Source: an uncultured Clostridia bacterium (GTDB taxonomy: Bacteria > Bacillota > Clostridia > Peptostreptococcales > Anaerovoracaceae). Taken from it: a stretch of 8,346 nucleotides of DNA. Positions within the stretch are counted from its first letter, which is position 1. The number at the start of each line of letters is the position of its first letter. Below are positions 1 to 5,337 of this stretch, in pieces. The stretch is from positions 1 through 8,346 of the forward strand of contig CALIBC010000050.1 of the NCBI GenBank assembly GCA_938045615.1, given 5' to 3'. A program made the position numbers and the translations under genes. The notes under the pieces were generated by a model. That model was not told the origin of the DNA, did no database searches, and saw nothing but the letters and a program-made list of their open reading frames with translations.

Positions 1-97
1 GATCAGGTGCCCGGACACCATCAGGCTGCCAGTTGTGGGCTAAGGAAGTGCCGGGGCCTCAGGTTAAAGATGGACCCGTTTTGTTGCTGTGCATACA

Positions 98-114
98 AAG
101 CAAGCTGCTTGCTT
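98..114. repeat. perfect 7-bp inverted repeat touching the -35 box
   Basis: AAGCAAG (98-104) and CTTGCTT (108-114) are perfect inverted copies separated by CTG. The right arm runs two bases into the TTGACA -35 element, so a protein bound here would interfere with or contact RNA polymerase. No T-run follows, so a terminator is unlikely. The function as a second operator is inference. The rest of 1-97 is G+C-rich and shows no gene I can recognise; it may be the tail of an upstream gene. Confidence 0.4.
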
Positions 115-141
115 GACAAAGGATCCCGGCGACTGTAGAAT
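113..141 (+). promoter_or_regulatory. sigma-70/sigma-A promoter of the PadR operon
   Basis: TTGACA (113-118) is a perfect -35 box. A 17-base spacer leads to TAGAAT (136-141), one mismatch from TATAAT. Both the match and the spacing are near-optimal, so strong unrepressed transcription is expected, starting near 147-150. The PadR gene begins about 40 bases further on. The adjacent inverted repeat that covers the end of the -10 and the start region suggests that this promoter is normally repressed. Confidence 0.8.
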
Positions 142-171
142 ATCCATTATAGATATACTTATGATGGATAT
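140..171. promoter_or_regulatory. candidate PadR operator (imperfect palindrome)
   Basis: ATATCCATTAT (140-150) pairs with ATGATGGATAT (161-171), 10 of 11 positions complementary, around the spacer AGATATACTT. The palindrome overlaps the last bases of the -10 box and the predicted transcription start, the usual place for a repressor site. PadR-family repressors commonly bind A+T-rich dyads and repress their own genes, and a PadR gene starts 17 bases downstream. That PadR itself binds here is inference from position and symmetry. Confidence 0.6.
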
Positions 172-187
172 ACCAAGGATTAGGTGA

Positions 188-517
188 ATGGCAAAGACGA
201 GCCCCTACGCAACGGGTGAGCTATCGGATGCGATGATGCTCATTCTTGCTTGCGTTAGCGAACATCCTGTACACGGCTACAGGATTATGCGGGACTTAGC
301 AATTCGGTCGGAGGGAGCAGTGCAGATAGGACCCGCAACCATGTATCGCGTCCTTAAAGGTATGAGGGATGCGGGGTGGGTTAGGGAGATTGGTGACGAC
401 AGCTCTCGGATTAAGTATCAAGCTACTGAGGCTGGCATGCGAGTTCTGGGGAGAGACTTGTCGAGGAGGAAGCTGATGATAAAGATTGCCACCGAGAGCC
501 TACGGCGTGAGGGATGA
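188..517 (+). CDS. PadR-family transcriptional repressor
   Basis: A 109-residue winged-helix DNA-binding protein, the short PadR type without the long C-terminal dimerisation extension. The PadR hallmarks are in order: an N-terminal helix, then HGYRIMRDL (29-37), the recognition helix region with GPATMYRVLKGM (48-59), AGWV (62-65), and a wing with IKYQATEAG (75-83). ATG 188 is preceded by AAGGA (175-179) at 8 bases. Its stop overlaps the start of the DUF2812 gene by 4 bases (ATGA), so the two are translationally coupled. PadR/DUF2812 pairs are a common arrangement in Gram-positive bacteria. It probably represses its own promoter through the palindrome at 140-171, and may respond to a ligand such as a peptide or antibiotic; whether it also controls the lanthipeptide genes is not shown by the sequence. 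Confidence 0.9.
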   Translation: MAKTSPYATGELSDAMMLILACVSEHPVHGYRIMRDLAIRSEGAVQIGPATMYRVLKGMRDAGWVREIGDDSSRIKYQATEAGMRVLGRDLSRRKLMIKIATESLRREG

Positions 518-1059
518 TGAGAGTGAATAAGTACTTACCATGCATGGGCGTAGCGCTAATGGCGAGTCACGACACCAGAACCATGAAGCGCCTGAGCCGC
601 CAAGGTTGGCACCTGGTGGGTATGGCTGCGCAGTCCGTGCTCTACCGCTTCAAGCGAGGGGAACCCCATGCCTATGAGTACTGCGCGGTTATTGGAAAAC
701 GTCCTAGCCAAGAGCTTCTGACATTCTACAAAGAAAGCGGATGGGAGCCCATTGCAGTCGAGGACGACTTCCATCTGCTTCGATCCGATAATGCCGCAGT
801 GCCGCTGTACACCGATGAGGCAACCAGAAGGGAAGCGATTGCCGAGAACCGGCGTCGTTATGGCCTTTATGCGACGCTGTCTCTGTGTGCATCGGTTATA
901 AGCTTGGCAATTCTTGCGTCTATGCCGATCGGCACAAAAGATCCGCTGTCTTGCGTGACCGCCACACTCCTTGTTGCGTCGCTTGCTGTTTTTGGAGTTT
1001 GCTTCGCGGCCTTTGTGGCAATCGTTTTCAACATGAGACGCAGCATGGAGGGATGCTGA
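514..1059 (+). CDS. DUF2812-like membrane protein paired with PadR
   Basis: A 181-residue protein. The N-terminal soluble part has the DUF2812 pattern: RLSRQGWHLVGM (26-37), then YRFKRGEPHAYEYCAV (44-59), then FYKESGWEPI (71-80). Two hydrophobic helices follow, about 117-138 and 146-172, ending in positively charged NMRR, so the protein should sit in the cell membrane. It starts inside the stop codon of the PadR gene, with GAGGG just before the ATG, so translation probably depends on coupling to PadR. The biochemical role of DUF2812 is not established; co-occurrence with PadR suggests that it modulates the repressor or senses membrane conditions. Family assignment is by motif memory; the function is unknown. 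It is G+C-rich like PadR and unlike the lan genes downstream. Confidence 0.75.
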   Translation: MMRVNKYLPCMGVALMASHDTRTMKRLSRQGWHLVGMAAQSVLYRFKRGEPHAYEYCAVIGKRPSQELLTFYKESGWEPIAVEDDFHLLRSDNAAVPLYTDEATRREAIAENRRRYGLYATLSLCASVISLAILASMPIGTKDPLSCVTATLLVASLAVFGVCFAAFVAIVFNMRRSMEGC

Positions 1060-1162
1060 TTAAGGCCGTATTCAACTAGTCCGTTTTTAACAAGAAATCG
1101 AATGATTCTCTGAGAGTGGAAATCGTGGCTCCGCTTCGGAACACTAAGGAGGTGAATACGTA

Positions 1163-1423
1163 ATGAAGAGAGGCAAAACGAGCGTAGAGGACGGTGTTTA
1201 TGAAGGGGCAGATGATCGGATCAGGGCTTTTGAAAAAGCTTCGGTCCCGGCATTTTTCATCTGCGTTTCGCTGACAACCGTAATTACTTTTTGGCATGGG
1301 TTTGTCGGAAGGACCGCAGAATCAATCATGCTCCGTTATCTCTTGATAGTGTTCGTGTCTGTTCTAGTGTTTTTTTCCCACTTGGTAAGGTTACTGGCCT
1401 CTATTCAAGACAGCCGAGTATAG
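1163..1423 (+). CDS. small two-helix membrane protein, possible immunity protein
   Basis: An 86-residue protein with a very strong RBS: AAGGAGGTG (1146-1154) ahead of ATG 1163. The N-terminal ~25 residues are charged and include DDRIRAFEKAS (17-27). Two hydrophobic helices follow, about 27-46 and 59-78. The DxRxRAxEKA stretch before the first helix resembles a broad group of small DUF6442-like membrane proteins, but this is a weak resemblance. It lies between the PadR pair and the two precursor genes, where class II lantibiotic loci can carry small membrane immunity proteins, and no LanFEG transporter is present here. Immunity is therefore a reasonable but unproven guess. Alternative: an unrelated member of the PadR/DUF2812 group. 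Confidence 0.7.
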   Translation: MKRGKTSVEDGVYEGADDRIRAFEKASVPAFFICVSLTTVITFWHGFVGRTAESIMLRYLLIVFVSVLVFFSHLVRLLASIQDSRV

Positions 1424-1565
1424 CCAATTGTCGCTTCGTCGCTAGGTGATGAACAATGTGTACTCATATGGCTAAGGAGGGTGGGGGTAGTGTCTGATTG
1501 GTTGCTTTGCGGATGCCGCGAGACTCCCTTTATTCCTAATAGTTTTACGTTTGAAAGAAGGAGAA
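1424..1565 (+). other. precursor-operon leader with short possible uORFs
   Basis: This 142-base gap must carry the expression signals for the precursors, but I see no promoter close to consensus. It holds a strong unused-looking Shine-Dalgarno, AAGGAGG (1474-1480), 9 bases before GTG 1490. From that GTG a 30-codon frame runs to TGA 1580-1582 and overlaps the start of the first precursor out of frame, so it could act as a translational coupling leader. A second mini-frame of 13 codons (ATG 1456, preceded by AGGTGA) ends just before it. A small hairpin TTGCGG-ATG-CCGCGA lies at 1506-1520. None of these is proved to be translated. Confidence 0.35.
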
Positions 1566-1781
1566 ATGAAGGAGAACATTGACAGTTATAAAAATGTCAA
1601 CGTTGTTGGCAAGAAGTTCGAAGACCTTTCCTATGAAGAAATGAGCTTCATCGTTGGCGGAGATGGGGCATCACCTATGAGCACGCCAGTTACTAGTTTA
1701 ACCACACTTTCTCTCGTGTCGATTGTGAGTGCGGCATCTTCGGCTGCCTCAGGTCTTATCTCATATACAGCAACGCACTAG
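1566..1781 (+). CDS. lanA1: class II lanthipeptide precursor 1 (cysteine-free core)
   Basis: A 71-residue precursor. Leader residues 1-32 end with FEDLSYEEMSFIVGG, a double-glycine leader of the type cut by C39 peptidase-transporters and recognised by LanM. The 39-residue core begins DGASPMSTP and has 10 Ser and 6 Thr, with a SAASSAAS block, but no Cys at all. Lanthionine cannot form within it; only Dha/Dhb or their reduced products can. I chose ATG 1566 because the leader then matches precursor 2 in layout; AAGGAG (1558-1563) lies unusually close. A TTG at 1551 in the same frame would add five residues but has no RBS. The gene is followed after 12 bases by precursor 2, so the two are co-expressed. 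Likely one half of a two-peptide system. Confidence 0.88.
   Translation: MKENIDSYKNVNVVGKKFEDLSYEEMSFIVGGDGASPMSTPVTSLTTLSLVSIVSAASSAASGLISYTATH
1635..1663 (+). repeat. leader DNA repeat, copy 1
   Basis: This 29-base stretch encodes EEMSFIVGG plus the first base pair step of the core. It matches 1839-1867 in the second precursor at 27 of 29 positions, including a 17-base identical run starting TTCATCGTTGG. The identity stops where the core begins, consistent with gene duplication and then diversification of the core under a fixed leader. Confidence 0.85.
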
Positions 1782-1793
1782 GAGGGAAGAAAG

Positions 1794-2000
1794 ATGGAGA
1801 AAAACATTGTTGGAGTCACCTTTGATAGTCTATCTGAAGAAGAGATGAGATTCATCGTTGGCGGAGACGGTGAATCCGCCACGATGTCTACCCCGACAAC
1901 AACCTATCCGGCTTCCTATATTGTGTCCGCTGCTGTGTCTTCTGCGGCTTCGTCGGCCGTCGTTTCTTGGATTGCATCTGCTTGGGCTAATTGCGCCTAA
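1794..2000 (+). CDS. lanA2: class II lanthipeptide precursor 2 (single C-terminal Cys)
   Basis: A 68-residue precursor. The leader (1-24) carries FDSLSEEEMRFIVGG, near-identical to precursor 1 in protein and DNA. The 44-residue core begins DGESATMSTP and has 10 Ser, 5 Thr and only one Cys, at core position 43 of 44. A single ring is thus possible, most simply Ser38 to Cys43. Ser residues recur every 3-5 positions (17, 21, 25/26, 29/30, 34, 38) in an Ala/Val background, a helix-like pattern. The start is clear: AGGAGGG (1780-1786) sits 7 bases before ATG 1794 and overlaps the stop of precursor 1. It ends TAA, and the lanM gene follows after a 285-base gap. Probably the partner peptide of precursor 1; which one is alpha or beta cannot be told. 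Confidence 0.9.
   Translation: MEKNIVGVTFDSLSEEEMRFIVGGDGESATMSTPTTTYPASYIVSAAVSSAASSAVVSWIASAWANCA
1839..1867 (+). repeat. leader DNA repeat, copy 2
   Basis: Second copy of the leader repeat described at 1635-1663, encoding EEMRFIVGG. Two substitutions separate the copies, at the sixth and twelfth bases. The distance between copies is 204 bases, exactly 68 codons. Confidence 0.85.
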
Positions 2001-2035
2001 AAGACCTTTTTAAGTGCAAAGATCATCTCAGTTGA

Positions 2036-2209
2036 ATCGGACATGGGACGGTTATTCAAGTTGTGCCACAAATCGGGACCGCCATGCATCTTGTCGAGAG
2101 GGTGGCGGTCCTGATTTCTCGAGACTGGAATCTGCATGCAGTAGGAAGATTCGCACAATACGCTCAGCAGCATCTTGCTTGGCTAGATGGAAACTATTGG
2201 CCTGCTTGA
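2036..2209 (+). other. short open frame of unknown status between lanA2 and lanM
   Basis: Between the stops at 2033-2035 and 2207-2209 there is an open frame whose translation looks protein-like: from ATG 2084 it reads MHLVERVAVLISRDW, then AVGRFAQYAQQHLAWLDG, ending NYWPA (41 residues). GTG 2063 is another possible start. Neither has a convincing RBS. I do not recognise the sequence. It may be the remnant of a gene, a small unannotated protein, or chance; the strong hairpin at 2070-2117 lies inside it, which argues that the region may be RNA-structural instead. Confidence 0.2.
2070..2117 (+). promoter_or_regulatory. 15-bp hairpin between precursors and lanM
   Basis: AAATCGGGACCGCCA (2070-2084) pairs with TGGCGGTCCTGATTT (2103-2117): 14 Watson-Crick pairs plus one G-U, with an 18-base loop. 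Only three T follow within the stem and no long U-tract, so a full intrinsic terminator is doubtful. In lantibiotic operons a hairpin after the structural gene often limits read-through into the enzymes or protects the precursor mRNA from 3' decay; this one is in the right place. Role inferred; the stem is seen directly. Confidence 0.6.
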
Positions 2210-2408
2210 CATAGCAATTGTGATGCCGATTAGAGCATATAGGAATGTCATGTGTTTCCGGATTCACGAAAGGGATAGTGAGCGTATGAAGGAAACGATT
2301 GTTAGCGCTAATGACAAATTATTAACCATAAACGAGCGAGTGAGCGCCATAAAGACTGACAGGAGTTCGCAAAGTCGGTCTATTCTTGGTGAGCTAAAAA
2401 ATACCCAC

Positions 2409-2411
2409 TAA
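2409..2411 (+). other. in-frame TAA stop within lanM
   Basis: Reading frame is shared upstream (LLTINERV, ending ELKNTH) and downstream (WLARKS, DEGDL, then NGWNWRDF), and both sides read as LanM N-terminus, so this TAA looks like a point nonsense change at codon 42, not a gene boundary. No good RBS or ATG exists for restart downstream; the first start in frame is GTG 2568 without an RBS. The locus also uses TAA as the real stop of lanA2, so code reassignment is not supported. Confidence 0.8.
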
Positions 2412-3242
2412 TGGCTTGCGAGGAAGAGTACCATCGACGAAGGTGATCTTGCAACGATCCTGAGTGTTAATGGTTGGAATTGGCGTGATTTTGAAATCGC
2501 CATCAGTCCTGAATATCACAAAGGATGCCTAGAGGAGTCCCGAGACTCAACATTTGAAAATCTATCTGTGGCGATCAAAAATACATCCACTGATGGGCAG
2601 GGAAGCTCTTACGACTATCTAGTTCGCCCTTTTATTAGTATGTTTTGCGAAGCTTTTGATCGAATCCAGTCGCCATCGAAAGAACGATTGACCGCAAAAG
2701 CAGCTCAGTCCCTAATAGACGCCTTAATTGCAAAGCTATTACAAATTGGCTTAAAGACTTTTATTTATGAACTAAATAGGTTGAAAACAGAAGGCCTACT
2801 TGTTGGGAAAGACCCAAATGAAAAGTTTACTTACTTCGTACACATTTACAACGATAGTGAGAAGTTACTCAAGTTATATGAAACATATCCTGTACTGGCT
2901 AGAAAGCTCAGTGTGGCCACAAGTCGACACATTGACTTCATTAGCAAGCTGTTTTCTGATCTCGACGAATCATGGGGCGAATTGCACGATTCGCTTCTTA
3001 AGGGAAGCAGGGAATCGTCAATCGTCGACATAAAACTTGGGCAGGGTGACACTCATGAAAAGGGGAAATCTGTTGTAACGATAGAGTTTGATAAGGGCAG
3101 ACTTGTCTACAAGCCAAGAAATCTAGAGGTTGAAAGAATATTCGATGATGTTATCGAGTTTTTTTCCGCTAACCCATCTTTTTTGAAATGCGTCTTGTTA
3201 AATCAATCTATTTTAAGGACTTCACCGTATCTGAATATATAG
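2412..3242 (+). CDS. lanM: lanM fragment: first half of the dehydratase domain
   Basis: The open stretch between the nonsense codon and the frameshift stop, part of the lanM gene described at 2286-5320. It encodes the N-terminal helical part and the start of the DUF4135 fold, including VDIKLGQGDTHEKGKSVVTI and the phosphate-contacting Lys in LVYKPRNLEVE (AAG 3111-3113). A gene caller would begin it at GTG 2568, but the protein-family similarity extends upstream to the stop. After the T6 run the frame continues for 19 meaningless codons to TAG 3240-3242, while the true LanM sequence continues in the -1 frame. Alone it would lack the D-x-H-x-x-N catalytic core and the whole cyclase, so it should be inactive. 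Confidence 0.8.
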   Translation, partial: WLARKSTIDEGDLATILSVNGWNWRDFEIAISPEYHKGCLEESRDSTFENLSVAIKNTSTDGQGSSYDYLVRPFISMFCEAFDRIQSPSKERLTAKAAQSLIDALIAKLLQIGLKTFIYELNRLKTEGLLVGKDPNEKFTYFVHIYNDSEKLLKLYETYPVLARKLSVATSRHIDFISKLFSDLDESWGELHDSLLKGSRESSIVDIKLGQGDTHEKGKSVVTIEFDKGRLVYKPRNLEVERIFDDVIEFFSANPSFLKCVLLNQSILRTSPYLNI

Positions 3243-5320
3243 AACAAAAAGGATGCGACGACGAGAAACAAGTCGCTAAATATTTCACAAGATATGGGCA
3301 ACTGTTAGCTATCATGTATCTATTAAATGGAAGCGACGCACATTACGAAAACATAATAGCAAATACCGAGTATCCCATTATAGTTGATCTTGAAACCTTG
3401 TTTACGAACTATGTCGTATTCGAGGGACTGAGTGATACGATACCTTTTAAACTAATAGAAGAAATGAGAGGTTCGGTAACTTCAAGCATTATGCTGCCGA
3501 CAAACATCCAGCTTGACGCCCACGGAAACACGGCTGATATGAGTGGCTTAAATGGCGAAGGCGGGGTGCTGTCAATAAAAGATTATCGTCCAGATGACAT
3601 TGAAACTGCCAACGCCCGTTTTGTTTTGGATAACGTAGTTTTACCCGAAAGCAACAATGCAGTGTTTCTTCGTGGGAAACGGGTGGACTATCGAAATCAT
3701 CTAGATAAGATCATTAAGGGATTTACCACAACTTTAGGGTATTTTCTGAAGAACAGAGATTCGTTCCTTGGTTTAGTCGAGAAAGCTGAAGACTGTCGAG
3801 TACGAACGCTAGTGAGGGATACGAACAAGTACGCACGATTGCTATCATATACCCATCATCCTGATTGTCTGAAAGACTTCATTGATGTTGAAAAAGTACT
3901 TGAAAATTTATTTTCATATACCGTAAAAGACAAAAGAATATGTCTTGCCGAGTATAGGGACATGCTGTTTGATGATATCCCCATTTTTTATTCCCATCTT
4001 GATGGTAAGTGGATTTGTAATTCTGAGGGGGATTTGATAGAGGATGTTTTCAAGAAAACGCCAAGAGAATGCGCTTTGGAGAAGCTGCGAAATCTTAACG
4101 AAAAAAGCGTTTGCAAACAGGTTGGCCTCATTACAATGAAAATAAAAGGGAAAGATGGACTAGTTAGCACACAAAGAATCGAATTTGATCATAGACGAGA
4201 GCAAGACTTACGTGCAGACCTAATCTTTTTTGCTGAGAAAATAGCTTCCAATATTGTATCGGATGCTCTAGTAGGTGGCAAAGGAAGAATGCCGCAATGG
4301 TTAACCATTATGAGTGGAGAGCAAAACGAATACGATTATGGTCCGATGCGATGCGATTACTACGATGGAGTTGCTGGTCTCGTTTTGCTTTTGAAGACTT
4401 TGTACTCGATTACAAATAAAAACTTCTATAACGACTACTATGAACGCGCTTTGTCTTCGATTTTGACACAGCCAGTTTTTTCGAAAACGGACAGTTCGTA
4501 TATCGGGCTGCATTCCGTGATGCGGCTATCAAAGTACATTTCCCGTAAAGATGCCAATTATGATATCTGGCAGAGTTATTTGGAACGGGTGGAATTGCTA
4601 TTTTCGCAGTATATTGAAAAAGATGAGTTGTCCCCGGATTGGCTTGTTGGAATTGGCGGCATTGTATCGTTATATGTGGACTTATACGACGTCACAGGAG
4701 ATTGGGTCTATGTGGAGAGAGCTTCCGTTCTCGCTAGCAGGATGCTAGCTCTATTTGAAAAGGATATATCTTCGAAGTCTAACATCGGATTGGGCCATGG
4801 GCTTTCTGGAATGATTGTCTCTCTGACAAGGCTATATGACATTACCAAAGATACTCTCATATATCATGAGATATGCCAGCTAGCTGACCTCTCCAAGAAA
4901 GTCGCTGAAAAAAATAGTAACGACATACCAGTTTCTTGGTGTAATGGTATGATTGGCTACCTCATCGCTTCTCGATATTTAGAGCGCTTAGGTATTAAAG
5001 ATCCAAGATCTCCGGAGACTGTTTATTTTCGGCGCGTTGTCAGGAACCATCGTTTTTCGACTGATTGTGTGTGTCACGGAGAATGCGGAAGGATCCTCTA
5101 CTACCTTGACGAATTTGAATTAACACATGAGACAGAGTTCCGATCCCTGGCTGAGCAATTCGCATCTCATCTTTTAAGCAGGGTCTTTAAAGATATGCAG
5201 GTCAGGATCAAGCATTTTCCAGGATTTTCAAACTGGGGGCTGTTTACTGGAATGGCAGGAGTTGCCTACACCTTTCTCAGAGTTGCGGAGCCGGAGAAAG
5301 TAGATACGGTTTTTATCTAG
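3173..5320 (+). CDS. lanM: lanM fragment: dehydratase core plus LanC-like cyclase
   Basis: This frame is open from 3173; its first ATG is 3188, which has no RBS and lies inside the domain, so it is a continuation and not a separate gene. It holds DFTVSEYIEQKGC, then YFTRYGQLLAIMYLL, the catalytic SDAHYENIIA and IIVDLETLF, then VRTLVRDTNKYARLLS with THHPDCLKDF. The LanC-like half begins near 4300 with YYDGVAGLVLLLKTLY, then GIGGIVSLYVDL, GLGHGLSGMIVS, SWCNGMIGYLI (zinc Cys), CVCHGECGRILYYL (zinc Cys-His) and GLFTGMAGVAYTFL: the expected glycine-rich repeats of the alpha-toroid. All three zinc ligands are intact, although the substrates offer only one Cys between them. The flavin reductase gene starts 17 bases after its stop. 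Confidence 0.88.
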   Translation, partial: PIFFEMRLVKSIYFKDFTVSEYIEQKGCDDEKQVAKYFTRYGQLLAIMYLLNGSDAHYENIIANTEYPIIVDLETLFTNYVVFEGLSDTIPFKLIEEMRGSVTSSIMLPTNIQLDAHGNTADMSGLNGEGGVLSIKDYRPDDIETANARFVLDNVVLPESNNAVFLRGKRVDYRNHLDKIIKGFTTTLGYFLKNRDSFLGLVEKAEDCRVRTLVRDTNKYARLLSYTHHPDCLKDFIDVEKVLENLFSYTVKDKRICLAEYRDMLFDDIPIFYSHLDGKWICNSEGDLIEDVFKKTPRECALEKLRNLNEKSVCKQVGLITMKIKGKDGLVSTQRIEFDHRREQDLRADLIFFAEKIASNIVSDALVGGKGRMPQWLTIMSGEQNEYDYGPMRCDYYDGVAGLVLLLKTLYSITNKNFYNDYYERALSSILTQPVFSKTDSSYIGLHSVMRLSKYISRKDANYDIWQSYLERVELLFSQYIEKDELSPDWLVGIGGIVSLYVDLYDVTGDWVYVERASVLASRMLALFEKDISSKSNIGLGHGLSGMIVSLTRLYDITKDTLIYHEICQLADLSKKVAEKNSNDIPVSWCNGMIGYLIASRYLERLGIKDPRSPETVYFRRVVRNHRFSTDCVCHGECGRILYYLDEFELTHETEFRSLAEQFASHLLSRVFKDMQVRIKHFPGFSNWGLFTGMAGVAYTFLRVAEPEKVDTVFI
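3179..3185 (+). other. lanM frameshift site at T6 (slippery U UUU UUG)
   Basis: Upstream LanM reads in the frame ...TCT TTT TTG AAA; downstream LanM reads GAA ATG CGT from 3185. One extra T in the run (T7) restores a single frame, giving ...PSFFEMRLV. The same result follows from -1 ribosomal slippage on T-TTT-TTG, a canonical heptamer in the right phase. No stimulatory hairpin or upstream SD is obvious to me, so a homopolymer error or slipped-strand deletion is the simpler reading. Confidence 0.85.
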
Positions 5321-5337
5321 TAGATAGGGCTTATATT

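Larger units (their letters stand above)
2286..5320 (+). pseudogene. lanM: LanM lanthipeptide synthetase, interrupted by a stop and a frameshift
   Basis: Bifunctional class II synthetase: an N-terminal DUF4135 kinase-like dehydratase phosphorylates and eliminates Ser/Thr, and a C-terminal LanC-like zinc domain joins Cys to Dha/Dhb. Read as one gene it has about 1011 codons, normal for LanM. I start it at ATG 2286 (AAAGGGA at 2269-2275), because LLTINERV and the following W-x-x-RKS stretch fit LanM N-termini. Conceptual residues: Lys276 (YKPR), Asp351/His353/Asn356 (DAHYEN), Asp368/Glu370 (VDLETLF), Arg507 and Thr513 for elimination, and zinc ligands Cys886 (SWCNG), Cys930-His931 (CHGECG). These correspond well to the CylM residues I remember (K274, D347, H349, N352, D364, E366, R506, T512). 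Two lesions break it: in-frame TAA at 2409-2411 and a frameshift at the T6 run 3179-3184. With no lesion-suppressing mechanism it would be dead. Confidence 0.9.

Noticed and set aside
2014..2214. 66-codon frame in the lanA2-lanM gap as a third precursor
   Set aside because: It has Cys residues but no leader motif, no GG site and no RBS; it is probably a shadow frame.
2409..2411. Reassigned stop codon (TAA read as an amino acid)
   Set aside because: lanA2 ends at TAA at the expected place after its core, and TGA and TAG also end genes here; standard code fits.
2396..2441. A compensating pair of frameshifts (at the A6 run 2396-2401 and before 2441) as an alternative to the in-frame TAA in lanM
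   Set aside because: The alternative frame is open for only about a dozen codons and reads less like LanM than the direct frame, where WLARKS and DEGDL follow the stop at once.
3188..3190. ATG 3188 as the true start of a short LanM
   Set aside because: It falls within the DUF4135 domain, after the conserved YKPR segment, and has no RBS.
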